Positions 1-8,709 of a stretch of DNA of 64,000 bases are shown in pieces. Under the pieces are notes generated by a model that saw only the letters and a program-made list of their open reading frames with translations, made no database searches and had not been told where the DNA came from. The stretch comes from Sulfobacillus thermosulfidooxidans (GTDB taxonomy: Bacteria > Bacillota > Sulfobacillia > Sulfobacillales > Sulfobacillaceae). The stretch spans positions 558,001-622,000 of the forward strand of contig NZ_LGRO01000001.1 in NCBI RefSeq assembly GCF_001280565.1. Direction: 5' to 3'. The first letter of the stretch is position 1; the number at the start of each line of letters is the position of its first letter. The position numbers and the translations under genes were made by a program.

Positions 1-2
1 CG

Positions 3-566
3 CCCGACACTACGGCGATGGTGCAACAAATTCTGCACGCGGTCGCCGCCCGGTTCAGCGACGCCGAGGTGGACGTGGATCAGAGTGTTTTTAACGCCAG
101 CCGCATTAGCAAAATTTATGGCACGACTCCCCGCAAGGGCGATCCCGTGCCCGACCGTCCTTGGTGGCCTGCCCGCTTACTGGCTGTACCGGATCGCCAA
201 CATCCCTTGACCCGTGACCGAGCCTTGCGCGTGTTGGGATGGGTTCAACCCCAGAAACCCCCAGCGCATCGGCTGACCCCGGGAGGCCGGTCGGCATCCC
301 CCCGGTTCGTCACGGTGGACCACGTTATCACCACCTTGGCGGCTTGGGGCATCACCGTGCGATCCGATCCCCAACTCTACGGGGGATGGTGGCGCATCTG
401 GATTGAGTGTCCTTGGGCGTCTGAGCATTCGGGGTTTAGCGGAGTCTCCGAAACCGCCGTCTTTTGGGATCCCGCCACGCACCGGATGGGGTTTCAGTGC
501 CAACACGCGCATTGTGCCCATCGCACCTGGCAAGATGTGAAAAGGAATTTTGGTTCACAACGGTAG
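3..566 (+). CDS. C-terminal part of a primase/primase-polymerase-like protein (5' end outside window)
   Basis: The frame is open from the first bases of the window, so this is the last 187 codons of a longer gene. Two features resemble the C-terminal half of plasmid and phage DNA primases. The first is a stretch with KIYGT, RKGD and RPWW, as in the linker after the archaeo-eukaryotic primase core. The second is a terminal zinc-binding-like segment with ECPW, a histidine, then CQHAHC and RTW. The catalytic core is not in the window. It would make primers for replication of the element and could work with the DUF927 helicase at 55.8-58.5 kb. Family assignment is by motif memory; a helicase-loader or virulence-associated E-type protein is possible. 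Confidence 0.55.
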   Translation, partial: PDTTAMVQQILHAVAARFSDAEVDVDQSVFNASRISKIYGTTPRKGDPVPDRPWWPARLLAVPDRQHPLTRDRALRVLGWVQPQKPPAHRLTPGGRSASPRFVTVDHVITTLAAWGITVRSDPQLYGGWWRIWIECPWASEHSGFSGVSETAVFWDPATHRMGFQCQHAHCAHRTWQDVKRNFGSQR

Positions 567-611
567 ATCGTTGGTGAAGGTAGGTATGATGTAAAGAAAA
601 GGAGTGTGGCA

Positions 612-647
612 ATGACGTTGAAGCAGGTTTATCGGAATGCACCGTAA
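612..647 (+). pseudogene. Truncated start of a host gene, cut by a TnpB-type insertion
   Basis: An ATG with a good ribosome binding site (AAAAGGAG, 9 bases upstream) opens an 11-codon frame that ends in TAA exactly where the left end of an IS605/IS1341-like element begins. It is probably the original N-terminus of the gene whose C-terminal half survives from about 890 to 1278. The middle of the gene is gone. Confidence 0.45.
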
Positions 648-885
648 AAACTCCGTCCTTCAGGGCGGAGATATCAGGCGCTGACCCCGTAGGGGTCAAT
701 CCGGGGTTTCCTGCTAATTACCGTAACGGTTCGTCAAGAAGGGAGGGTGCTCCGTGCGAGAGACGACGGTCTTCACCTATCGTGTTACCCTGTCCCCAAC
801 GGAATGGAACAAAGCGTCTCAAGCTCGTCGAGCCGCTGGCGATCTGTGGACGCGCTTGGAAGAATGTCAACGGCATCCTGAGAGA
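640..885 (+). mobile_element. Remnant of a TnpB-type (IS605/IS1341-like) element: left end plus tnpB start
   Basis: A near-perfect hairpin at 651-670 (CTCCGTCC, TTCA loop, GGGCGGAG) follows the sequence GAATGCACCGTAAAA. The intact lone tnpB element at 34-35 kb has GAGTGCGCCGTAAAA followed by a hairpin at its own left end, so both left ends share a GARTGC/CCGTAAAA boundary. Downstream, from 754, the reading frame encodes about 40 residues that resemble a TnpB N-terminus. The rest of tnpB and the right end are missing. Confidence 0.55.
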
Positions 886-1278
886 TCGTTAGGGTGGGTT
901 GTCCCCTATGTCATTGACCGCTTTTCATATGACCATGAAAAGGGCGAATGGCCGGACAAATATCAACTATCTCAGATGCGCTTTTGGGGGGAAGCATTGT
1001 CACCGCTAGAACCCATACCATACACGTTTTATGTTCATTTCGCATGTTCTCCAGAGTGTCAGGGGCATCGTCTCTCGATCATCGACTGGAAAATTTATCA
1101 ATTCTATCGTCGCGCCAGAACCTCTGAGAAAGTTATCCAAAGACTGAACACCCTCAATTCAAAATGCAATCTATCTTTCTTCGTAGGGACGTCGCTTAAG
1201 GCACATGTGTTTAAAACATACATGGTGATTGGATTGTATTATCCGCCAAAAACACGTAATCTAGTGTTCCCGTTTTAA
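754..1278 (+). CDS. Chimeric ORF: TnpB N-terminus joined to the C-terminal half of an unrelated protein
   Basis: GTG start preceded by AAGGGAGG. Residues 1 to about 42 resemble the beginning of a TnpB nuclease (FTYRVTLSPTEWNKASQARR, then RLEECQRH). Residues about 90-174 instead belong to a family of uncharacterised proteins with a CxxxCxGH motif, an IIDW motif and a late FFVG/LYYPP motif. The join is in frame, so a 174-residue fusion could be made, but the TnpB part lacks all catalytic residues and the second protein lacks its N-terminus. I read it as the scar of an insertion followed by a deletion. The N-terminus at 612-647 is probably the other piece of the same host gene. Whether it is expressed is unknown. 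Confidence 0.5.
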   Translation: MRETTVFTYRVTLSPTEWNKASQARRAAGDLWTRLEECQRHPERSLGWVVPYVIDRFSYDHEKGEWPDKYQLSQMRFWGEALSPLEPIPYTFYVHFACSPECQGHRLSIIDWKIYQFYRRARTSEKVIQRLNTLNSKCNLSFFVGTSLKAHVFKTYMVIGLYYPPKTRNLVFPF

Positions 1279-1784
1279 GCCAAAAGGGATCGTGCTATGT
1301 AAAGGCGCTCGCAAACCTTATTAGGATGGTGGTCATAGGTAAAACCCCCAACGGTCCCAAGGCCAAACACCTTGGTCCAGGATCGTGTCTGGTGATGTGG
1401 GTCAGGGATGTCCCCGCTCTTTTTAGGCATGGAAACACCCCGTTCAATTGCCATGGGTTCGAAGGCCACCACCCCCTTTTGCGTAATCGTTGTCTGGCGC
1501 AATTCCTAAGTTTTGTATCGGATCGCCTTTTATGACGGACCTTCTGACGATGGATGAGTGTTTCGTCGGGAACACCGGACACAGGGTATGGCGGACGGGG
1601 CGGTCTTTCGCCACTGATGCCAGGTTTTCCACCATGCGATCAAATCACCGCGACAGGCCGCTGCCACCAACTGCTCCGAGGGGCAGCGGGGACAGCGTGT
1701 TGCATTTGGACGGGACACCTTGCGTGCCTCCCTTGGCTGTTTTGACCAGGGTATGGCGACAGGGTCTCCGACGTGTCTGGGAAT
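1279..1784. other. About 500 bases without a convincing gene
   Basis: Both strands carry only short frames without good ribosome binding sites. A minus-strand frame at 1530-1718 contains CPRC and CVRC pairs around a Trp-rich segment, which might be the decayed end of a zinc-ribbon transposase or similar protein, but no family can be named. Confidence 0.4.
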
Positions 1785-2510
1785 CTATGGGAATACGCTA
1801 GCGTGCGGAGTTCCCGGGGAGCGGTGTTGAGCTTGCGCTTCGTCCTGTAACAGTTGGGGGACCGTAAGGAAGCGGTACCCGTCACGTTTGAGAGCCGGAA
1901 TAATCTGAGCCACGGTATCCACGGTGGCTTGGGAACCGTTCGGCCCGTCGTGAAAGATGATTATGGCACCGGGATGGATCTGGGTTGCGATCCGATGAAC
2001 CATTTGGGCGGCGCTATACCGATGTTGCCAATCGCGGGGATCGATGCTCCAGCCAATGACGCGATAGCCCATTTGCCCCAGCACCTGCAACGCGATAGGA
2101 TCTGCTGCCCCGCCCGGCAGGCGGTACAACGTGGGATGAGGGACGCCCAAGGATTTCAGGATGTGTGCGTTATACTCGACTTCTTGACGAACCTCCGCCG
2201 CCGTCCGATGACGGAGAATGAGGTGCTGGTGTCCATGACTTTCTATGTCCATCCCTGCTCGCTGTTCATCGCGGACAAGGGCAGGATGACGTAACGCATG
2301 AGAGCCAATGATAAAGAACGTCGCGTGCACGTGATCTTTGTGCAACACGGCCAAGACTTTGGGCGTCCATCGGGGACTCGGACCGTCATCGAAAGTGAGC
2401 GCGACTACCTTATGGGGTGTCATCGCCTGGCGGATAATGGGCGCAACGGCTGCCGAAGTGAGATGGAGCCTGGCGGCAATCCCGGCCGCTGCCCCGAACC
2501 CGATCATCAT
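1785..2510 (-). CDS. Polysaccharide deacetylase (NodB/CE4 family), membrane-anchored or secreted
   Basis: The 241-residue protein has the whole NodB motif series: TFDDGP, the metal-binding SHGHQH (HxxxH), RLPGG, a DW pair and FHDG. These enzymes remove acetyl groups from peptidoglycan or other N-acetylglucosamine polymers outside the cell, using a divalent metal. A hydrophobic N-terminus (MMIGFGAAAGIAARL) fits an export signal or anchor. I start at the ATG 30 bases inside the longest frame because GAAAAAAGGAGG lies 9 bases before it. It is a single gene with no co-directional neighbour. Confidence 0.85.
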   Translation of the reverse strand: MMIGFGAAAGIAARLHLTSAAVAPIIRQAMTPHKVVALTFDDGPSPRWTPKVLAVLHKDHVHATFFIIGSHALRHPALVRDEQRAGMDIESHGHQHLILRHRTAAEVRQEVEYNAHILKSLGVPHPTLYRLPGGAADPIALQVLGQMGYRVIGWSIDPRDWQHRYSAAQMVHRIATQIHPGAIIIFHDGPNGSQATVDTVAQIIPALKRDGYRFLTVPQLLQDEAQAQHRSPGTPHASVFP

Positions 2511-3036
2511 GGCAAGGGATCCTCCTTTTTTCTCTAGCATGCGGATCGACGGGCCGGATTATGCATTCCGATCCCCCGTATGGGCCCCAACATTCAGGAC
2601 CGGTGTTGCACGTGTTCGACATTGAATTTCGACAAAAAAGTCATGCGGGAAAAAGGAGTTCCAGGGGTTTATGCCGAACGTCACTTTTCATCAGCGAAAG
2701 GTGGACCCACGAGTGGGCGAAATAGACAAATGGGCCCCATGCGAGCGTGATGAGAGACCGAGCAATCCATCGCGACAGGCGGCCAGGGATGATACGATGA
2801 CGCCCGATAGGGAGAATAGACCGTAAAGGCGTTTAAGGTATGCTCTAATCGTTAGGGCGGGAACGATATCATGCGGTGAATCGGGTATACGCTCATGAAG
2901 ATGTGCCGATGTACTTGTCGATTATGCCTCTGGTAGATTTGATGGGATGCTGTCCTGTGCGTGGGCGTTCATTTCGCAATACGCGGCGTGGGAAGATGGC
3001 CGCGTTTTTGGTCCACGAAAAGAAATGAGGAAAACT
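2511..3036. other. Divergent intergenic region without a recognised gene
   Basis: The region separates the deacetylase (minus) from the sigma factor (plus) and probably holds both promoters. I see no tRNA, riboswitch or strong hairpin in it. Confidence 0.4.
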
Positions 3037-3714
3037 ATGACGAATCATGTATTCCTAGGACTTCCAGATAGGGTGCAGTCGTCCGATCTTCGCTCCAGAC
3101 GCTCTTATCTCGATGACGCTCCGTGGTTGGACTGGGTGATGCGAGCCCAATCCGGGGACGAGACGGCGTGGGAGCAGATTTTTGATGCGGTTAAGCCGCT
3201 TTTGCGGCTTCTATTGCGGACCTATTATGGCCCGTCATGGGTGCAAGACCGGGACGATTTGTGGCAAATTGCGCGGATTGGGGTGTGGCAAGCGGTAATG
3301 CAGTACGAACCCGAGCGGCATGTGCCGCTAGAAGCATGGCTGCGTTTTGTCATTCGTCGACGACTGGATGACATGGTACGGCAAGCCTATCGCCAGAAAC
3401 GTTCCATGGACGGTCGCCTGCTGCGGTGGGATGCGCCAGATTGGACAGAGGATCGTCGACACCCTGTAGGCTTCGCGGGGAATGCGGCCGATCTCGATCC
3501 CTTACAGGTTCTCGAACGCCATCAAATGCGAACGGATCTTTACGCGGCCCTTCACGATCTCACCCTCTTAGAGTGGCGGGTAGTGTGGGATATTGCGGCA
3601 GGATACTCGTATGAGGACGTCGCGCGACGCTGGGGACGCTCGCGAAAGACGGTCGATAACGCATTGCAGCGTGCTCGGCGTAAATTACGCGAAAAGGGGA
3701 TGACGGCCCGGTAA
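3037..3714 (+). CDS. RNA polymerase sigma-70 family factor
   Basis: A 225-residue protein with a region-2-like segment (DDLWQIARIGVWQAVMQYEP, then an Arg-rich RRRLDDMVR) and a C-terminal region-4 helix-turn-helix (YSYEDVARRWGRSRKTVDN). It lacks the extra domains of primary sigma factors and resembles the alternative, SigH-like group. It would redirect RNA polymerase to a subset of promoters. I chose the ATG at 3037 because a GAGG box precedes it; an in-frame start at 2947 has none. No anti-sigma partner is adjacent. The next gene starts 44 bases downstream and may be co-transcribed. A second, related sigma factor is encoded at 46794-47471. Confidence 0.85.
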   Translation: MTNHVFLGLPDRVQSSDLRSRRSYLDDAPWLDWVMRAQSGDETAWEQIFDAVKPLLRLLLRTYYGPSWVQDRDDLWQIARIGVWQAVMQYEPERHVPLEAWLRFVIRRRLDDMVRQAYRQKRSMDGRLLRWDAPDWTEDRRHPVGFAGNAADLDPLQVLERHQMRTDLYAALHDLTLLEWRVVWDIAAGYSYEDVARRWGRSRKTVDNALQRARRKLREKGMTAR

Positions 3715-3757
3715 TGTCGGGGCCCCACGCACCGGGGATGGAAAGGGGGCAGGAGAC

Positions 3758-4420
3758 ATGGGATCGGCCACGACATGGGCTCTGTTGCTCGCTGCGGGCA
3801 CTGTGGCATTCATCCACGCGGTCTTGCCGGATCATTGGATGCCTATTGCTCTCGTCGCACGAGCACAGCGATGGTCCCGAACGCGGACTCTGCGCATCGC
3901 CCTGGGGACGGGAGTGGGTCATGTGCTAGGCACGGTTGTTTTGGCCGGCTTGGTGTTAGTGGTGGGGTATGGGGTTAAAGGAATTCTGCGTTGGGACGTC
4001 CCGCTTGTCGGGGCGGTGCTGGTTGTTACTGGTGTGGCATTTGGAATTAGGACGCGAGGACATAGCCGACGACATCATACCCATGACCATGACGCACATT
4101 ACGATCAGGCCCCCACACACCAAGCCCACTCGCATTCTTCAAGGCGGAGCGCCTGGCTCATTTCCACCGGAATTGCTGCGTCGCCCGATGTGAGCGTTTT
4201 GCCCGTGTTTGTCGGCGCACTAGCCGTGAATGGTCCTACCGCCGTGGCCGTCGTCGTCGTGTTTGCCTTGGTAACGATTCTCACCATCGCCGGGTTGAGT
4301 CTCATAGCTCTTTGGGGAGGATATCAGGTGGCGGAAGGAACCTGGCTCGAAAACCACGCCCATCAGGTCACCGCGGTAGTCCTCATTGTCTTGGGGTTAG
4401 TGATGGTGATCGGGGGATAA
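3758..4420 (+). CDS. Polytopic membrane protein, nickel/cobalt (RcnA/NiCoT/UreH-like) transporter family
   Basis: A 220-residue integral membrane protein with about six hydrophobic segments. The first contains HAVLPDHW, the HX4DH signature of nickel/cobalt permeases. A cytosolic loop near residues 107-130 is very His-rich (HHTHDHDAHYDQ and following), typical of RcnA-like metal exporters and UreH-like proteins. The likely role is divalent metal (Ni or Co) export or homeostasis. Start ATG preceded by CAGGAGAC. It may be transcribed with the upstream sigma factor. Substrate and direction are inferred. Confidence 0.65.
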   Translation: MGSATTWALLLAAGTVAFIHAVLPDHWMPIALVARAQRWSRTRTLRIALGTGVGHVLGTVVLAGLVLVVGYGVKGILRWDVPLVGAVLVVTGVAFGIRTRGHSRRHHTHDHDAHYDQAPTHQAHSHSSRRSAWLISTGIAASPDVSVLPVFVGALAVNGPTAVAVVVVFALVTILTIAGLSLIALWGGYQVAEGTWLENHAHQVTAVVLIVLGLVMVIGG

Positions 4421-4599
4421 TCGACTGACAGACCGTCCTCACACCCACGGCAAACAATGGGGTGCTTTAGCCTAAGATTCTGAGATTGTCATTAAACCCT
4501 GCCAAGAAGGATAGATAGGATTATGGTACATTACCATTTCTTTTATGCCTGGGGCATTCTGGAATAAGAGTCTTTATGCATGGTGACAGACACGGCGAC

Positions 4600-4926
4600 G
4601 AGCTGTCCATGATCAGCGAGCAGCCAAAGATGGTTGCGGTGGGTAGTTAGCGGGAACCGAGACCCCTACACGAAAATCAAGGACCGTTGCGGTTGCGTGA
4701 GCGGTTGACAATGGATGTATGCGCCAAAGGGCATTCCTGCCATTACCCATGCATGGGAACCGTTGGCCGCCACCCCGACCGGATTTTTTATGGGGCAATT
4801 ATTCGGGAGCACGCCAGATGGGGTAAAAATCCGGAGTACGCGGTTATTGTCTGCGCCCTGCGGATTGGGGTATAAAACGCCATTGGCCACTCAGACCCAT
4901 GGACCGTTCACAAGGACGACACCTGG
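4600..4926 (-). pseudogene. Decayed coding sequence, minus strand
   Basis: A minus-strand frame at 4666-4890 reads like a genuine protein fragment (NNRVLRIFTPSGVLPNN and more), but it has no ribosome binding site, is preceded in frame by a stop, and its continuation lies in another frame. It may be the former C-terminal part of the frameshifted gene immediately upstream (4927-5416). Family not recognised. Confidence 0.3.
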
Positions 4927-5416
4927 TTAGTTTCCTAGATGCCCCGTTAGGGGACCTGTGACGATTTGTTCAAGAACTTTTCCTGTTTCGGCCCTCACGA
5001 TGAACAAACTATCACTATAGGGAGAGGACGCTGAATTCGACCATTGATTCGGGATACCTGACACGGCCACTAACCACAGATATTGGGTTCCAATGAGGGG
5101 AACCAGCGAATTCGCACGAATGAAACGGGTACTGGTCACCCGAATGGGCATCGTTCGCGCGTCAGCCGGATACACATGATCAATATAGGTCATGACCGAC
5201 GTAATCGCGCTGGTTTGTGAGGTGGCCACCTTGAGTCCGCTTGACACGGGCAACAGGCTTTGCGGCCAAATCCGTAGGGACATACGTATTCAGATTAATT
5301 GGGAGGGGTGCCGCTGTTGCTGTAGGGGCAATGCTCAATTTCCATACCCCAAACCATCCAGCTCCTACAAGGACAATGCCTCCGCTTGCCATCCCCCACA
5401 AACGCCTTTGAGTCAT
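4927..5416 (-). pseudogene. Frameshifted gene for a membrane-anchored extracytoplasmic protein
   Basis: Translation from an ATG at 5416 (GGGGAG upstream) gives an N-terminal membrane segment (RLWGMASGGIVLVGAGWFG) and about 50 further residues. The sensible protein then continues in a second frame (SSGLKVATSQTSAITSVMTY and on to 4927). The two frames overlap between about 5180 and 5283, so a one-base change near 5240-5270 has broken the gene, unless it is a sequencing error. The product would be an anchored exported protein of about 160 residues of unknown function. Confidence 0.5.
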
Positions 5417-5525
5417 AGATTCGCTCCCCGATTTCTGCACTCCCAGACTTGAACGGTATTGATCAAGGAATAGTCAACATTTCGATATTGACCATCCTGT
5501 TGGATCTCCAAAATATTACGATAAT

Positions 5526-5864
5526 TTAGTGTGTTTCGCGTGAAACCTTGCGTTCGATTAACAGCCACGACGACAATCGTAAAATGGGAATAATTAAGGC
5601 TAAGACAAGCCAAATAGGAGCGAACGATGAGAACACGAAACCAGCAAGGCCTAATGGAGTCATGATCGCGATAAGCCATATCATGGCATCACTGTTGAGC
5701 GGTGCGCCCGCGGGATTGCCACCTTGTGCTCGTTCCCCGTAACAGCGAGAATGGTAGGGCACAATGAGGCCCGGCCATTGCAAAATGGTAACGAGGTCAT
5801 TTTTTGAGACAATCTCATCCCCGCAGCGGGAGCAAAAAATGATATTCTTCGATTGCTCTTCCAA
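5526..5864 (-). CDS. Small zinc-ribbon membrane protein
   Basis: About 112 residues. The N-terminal part has FCSRCGDE and a later SRCYGE, which look like a zinc-binding ribbon. The C-terminal half has two membrane helices (DAMIWLIAIMTPLGLAGFVF and IWLVLALIIPILRL). AAGGAG lies 9 bases before a TTG at 5864, the start chosen; a GTG at 5870 is too close to that box, and the longer frame would overlap the upstream gene. It follows the secreted-protein gene 5893-6879 with 28 bases between them and may be in its operon. Function unknown. Confidence 0.55.
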   Translation of the reverse strand: MEEQSKNIIFCSRCGDEIVSKNDLVTILQWPGLIVPYHSRCYGERAQGGNPAGAPLNSDAMIWLIAIMTPLGLAGFVFSSFAPIWLVLALIIPILRLSSWLLIERKVSRETH

Positions 5865-5892
5865 TCTCACTGTCTCCTTAACGGTTTTCTTT

Positions 5893-6879
5893 CTAACTAT
5901 TGTACCAGGGCACGTACGTATAAATGCCACGCTGAAAATTTGACTCGGCTTCTTGATCCATCAATGAAGAATTGTTCCAAAGATAAGAAAAATCTGTATG
6001 GATAGGTCCATATGCCGGCGGCAACCAATTATATGTGGTACCCGTGGTATAGCTTGATCCGTCAGGGACATACGAGATGGTCGCATGCTTAAACCATTGC
6101 CGATCGCCCGTTGTGAGACACAATACCCAGCTTGCTCCATTCCATACATAAACATTCTTATAGCCATAACGGTAGGTATGCCAGAGTTCGGAAGACATCG
6201 GAACATAGCTATTCAACGATATCCCTAGGAGATTGGCTACATCCAGAACGATATTACCCACTGTCGAAAGAAAATACGTGGCAATATCGTCGGCGATTGT
6301 ATACGCAATAGTCAAATCGGAGGCATATTTTGTGCCCCCATCATCTATATGCATGGTCGAACTGGGTTGATATGTGGTAGTGACATTGATGGCGCCAACA
6401 GGAATGTTAATTTCATTGGACTTAATAACTATTGAGGATGACGATGGGTGCTGCGCTTCCCACTGGCGGGTCAATTGCTGTTGGAATTGGGGCGTCTGAG
6501 ATTCTTGCTTAAGTTGAACAATGTACGCATTTTGCCGTGCGATAGTGGCCGCTGTCGGAGCCGTTCCCGTTACCGAATCGAATTGGGCATGATGCAGATG
6601 ATTATATTGAGCGATCCATTTTTGTTCTTGCGTCACAATTTGTGTCGAAGTGAGTCCTCCAGACCGGGGAGCAGGGTCTGGTGATGACGAGACGACATTA
6701 TAAGGAGAGGTTAGCCCTTGGTTAATGGATAAACTGCGTTCACTGTTAACGATAACTTTTCCTTCAGCAAAGGGCATCGGGCCTGTGTTAGTAGTGGTGC
6801 CAACACGCCCAGGAGAGAAGGGGCTTAATATACAAGTTCCTGCCAGTATCCCCATTGTTTTGACGATCAAAGAATTCAC
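5893..6879 (-). CDS. Secreted protein of unknown function
   Basis: A 328-residue protein with an N-terminal signal-like segment (VNSLIVKTMGILAGTCIL) followed by low-complexity Ser/Thr/Pro-rich sequence, a Gln-rich helical stretch at about 90-150, and a Tyr/Trp-rich C-terminal half (KNVYVWNGASWVLCLTTGDR). GTG start chosen because AAAGGTGG lies just upstream. The composition suggests a surface or extracellular protein. No enzyme motif is visible. Transcribed divergently from the HTH-TPR regulator at 7219 across a 340-base gap with palindromes, so that regulator might control it. Confidence 0.6.
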   Translation of the reverse strand: MNSLIVKTMGILAGTCILSPFSPGRVGTTTNTGPMPFAEGKVIVNSERSLSINQGLTSPYNVVSSSPDPAPRSGGLTSTQIVTQEQKWIAQYNHLHHAQFDSVTGTAPTAATIARQNAYIVQLKQESQTPQFQQQLTRQWEAQHPSSSSIVIKSNEINIPVGAINVTTTYQPSSTMHIDDGGTKYASDLTIAYTIADDIATYFLSTVGNIVLDVANLLGISLNSYVPMSSELWHTYRYGYKNVYVWNGASWVLCLTTGDRQWFKHATISYVPDGSSYTTGTTYNWLPPAYGPIHTDFSYLWNNSSLMDQEAESNFQRGIYTYVPWYNS

Positions 6880-7218
6880 GATCTTTCCACCTTTCAAACT
6901 TTAGGATATTTGGTAATCGCACGGTGAACTCGATAGGTGCTAGTTCTTACTATGAAAGCTGGGAAGCCGCAGGGCAAAAGGTAACGATGTGACTCATTAT
7001 CACGCCTGTTCCAGTGGATTAAAAACCATCTCATGTGGCACATGAGGGAGATATGCGATTTTGTCTAGAGTGACAGAGTGAGGGCTCTGGCTGGCAATTG
7101 AATGAAAGGACGATCTTTCTGAGGGAATTTTTTGAAAGTCGCCAGCATTCTGCACGATAAATCGGTATGCTAGTGACAACATGTCACGTCAGTTTTCGTC
7201 ATGTGAGGAAGGATTCCT
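6880..7218. promoter_or_regulatory. Divergent control region with two perfect inverted repeats
   Basis: This 340-base region separates a secreted-protein gene (minus) from the HTH-TPR regulator (plus). At 7030-7046 lies CTCATGT-GGC-ACATGAG. At 7173-7187 lies GTGACA-ACA-TGTCAC, directly after a TATGCT that could be a -10 box and 31 bases before the regulator start. The second palindrome is well placed for autoregulation. Both are seen directly; their use as operators is inferred. Confidence 0.5.
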
Positions 7219-8412
7219 ATGGGATTTGGTCAAATCTTACGCACGTTGCGGGAAGAGCGGCATTTGACCCAACACGATTTAGTGGCACCGGGATTGTCCC
7301 GCACCTTAATCAGTCATTATGAACACGAACGCCGCTTACCGTCATTTGAACATGTCCAGTACTTGGCTCAACGTTTACAGGTGGCGACGGATGTGTTTTT
7401 TGGGGGCCACGGTATGGATACGGCGCATGCGCAATTTTTGCACTGTTTGAAGGCCGGAGAACAAGCAGAAAGACGGGAACACTGGGCAGACGCACAATCA
7501 TGGTGGGATCACGCCTTGTGGATTGCGACGACCTTTCACTTTGTGACGTGGATTCCATTGATTCACTGGCACCAAGTACAAACGGCCTGGGCGCAACAGC
7601 AGTGGAAGGCCGTGGTGCAATGGGGCGTGCCGCTCCTTGTTCATGGCCAATCGGACTTGTCCCGTGAAGATGCTTACCGGTTATTTGCGATTTTGGGTCA
7701 TGCGCATCGAGAGTTGGATCAATTGTCGACCGCCGAGCTCTTCTATCAGTTGGCCCAAACCCGATCGGGGATCCAAACCGAACAGGGATTAAAGATGATG
7801 ATTAACCGGGCATCATGTCGATGGCTTCTCGGCGACTGTCGCGAAGCGGCCCGGTTATTTGACGGGGTGCGGCATGAAGCCGCGGATCATCATTGGGCGA
7901 GTTTAGAAGCCTGGGCACAGATTGGTTGGACTACAGCGCAATTGAGTCAGGATCGGCCGACGGACTGTCTGGAGGCGTTGGATCGAGCCGCCCATCTGGC
8001 GGACGCATTGGCCGATCTCGCATTACAGCAAGCGGTTCAGCAGAATCGTTTAGTGATCGCACGCATGAGAGGCCAATGGAATGACGTTGATCACATATTT
8101 TCCGAATTAAGGACGTTGCGTTCTCCCCTCCCGCTGTCCTGGATTACGGAACGGTTGTATTGGTGTGGAGCCACGGGAGCCTGGGAGGAAGGGCAGGAGT
8201 GGGTGCGCAAAGCCGAGCAGTGTGCTGGCCTCGGACAAGAGGTTCGCGATTTTTGGCGAGCCACCGCGGTATTTTTTCAAGCATGGGGATCCCCACGGCG
8301 AAGTGCCTTAGCGCAACGCCTGGCCACTCTCCAGAATATGACGTTGGCTGAAAGCCTGGCCATTTTTCGATGGGAAGAAGAGGAGGGAGCAAGCAATGAC
8401 ATGGCGCATTAG
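7219..8412 (+). CDS. HTH-TPR transcriptional regulator, RRNPP (Rgg/PlcR/PrgX-like) type
   Basis: 397 residues. An N-terminal XRE-family helix-turn-helix (about 5-60; LRTLREERHLTQHDL, then RTLISHYEHERRLPS) is followed by about 330 residues of helical TPR-like repeats rich in Trp, Ala, Leu and Gln. This is the architecture of RRNPP regulators, which bind re-imported secreted peptides in Firmicutes and their plasmids. Start ATG has GAGGAAGG in front. The 3' end overlaps a 31-codon gene for an exported-peptide-like product (8396-8491), the usual gene order of such cassettes. A palindrome at 7173-7187 could be its own operator. Confidence 0.75.
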   Translation: MGFGQILRTLREERHLTQHDLVAPGLSRTLISHYEHERRLPSFEHVQYLAQRLQVATDVFFGGHGMDTAHAQFLHCLKAGEQAERREHWADAQSWWDHALWIATTFHFVTWIPLIHWHQVQTAWAQQQWKAVVQWGVPLLVHGQSDLSREDAYRLFAILGHAHRELDQLSTAELFYQLAQTRSGIQTEQGLKMMINRASCRWLLGDCREAARLFDGVRHEAADHHWASLEAWAQIGWTTAQLSQDRPTDCLEALDRAAHLADALADLALQQAVQQNRLVIARMRGQWNDVDHIFSELRTLRSPLPLSWITERLYWCGATGAWEEGQEWVRKAEQCAGLGQEVRDFWRATAVFFQAWGSPRRSALAQRLATLQNMTLAESLAIFRWEEEEGASNDMAH

Positions 8413-8491
8413 GCATCGCATTCTCGGGATTCTTATTGGACTTTTGCTGATTGGCCCGTTGTCGGGGGCAATTCCGCCCCCTATGCATTAA
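8396..8491 (+). CDS. 31-residue pro-peptide candidate, putative signalling peptide of the upstream regulator
   Basis: A tiny gene overlapping the last 17 bases of the regulator in another frame. The ribosome binding site GAGGAGGG is excellent. The product starts with a basic segment (MTWRIRHR), continues with a hydrophobic export helix (ILGILIGLLLIG) and ends with PLSGAIPPPMH, which looks like the releasable part. Size, basic-hydrophobic-polar layout and coupling to an HTH-TPR regulator match PapR, Phr and Rgg-associated pheromone genes. The proline-rich C-terminus is unlike known pheromones that I recall. Prediction from sequence only. Confidence 0.6.
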   Translation: MTWRIRHRILGILIGLLLIGPLSGAIPPPMH

Positions 8492-8709
8492 CGCACCGTT
8501 CCTCCGTTATCGGTCACCCCGAGATGATGCTCTTTTATCGTCCCGAATCGCGGAGGCGTGGTGAGGATTGGCAGGGCAGACAGCAGAGGGAATGGCTCCG
8601 AAGTTGCGAACGAGGCACCCAAAATAGGAGGGGGAACGTCCCATAGGGGACCAGGGCTTGACGGGGTGTATTGCAGGGGTTTTGCAGTCTCATTGCCCCT
8701 GGACGGTCA

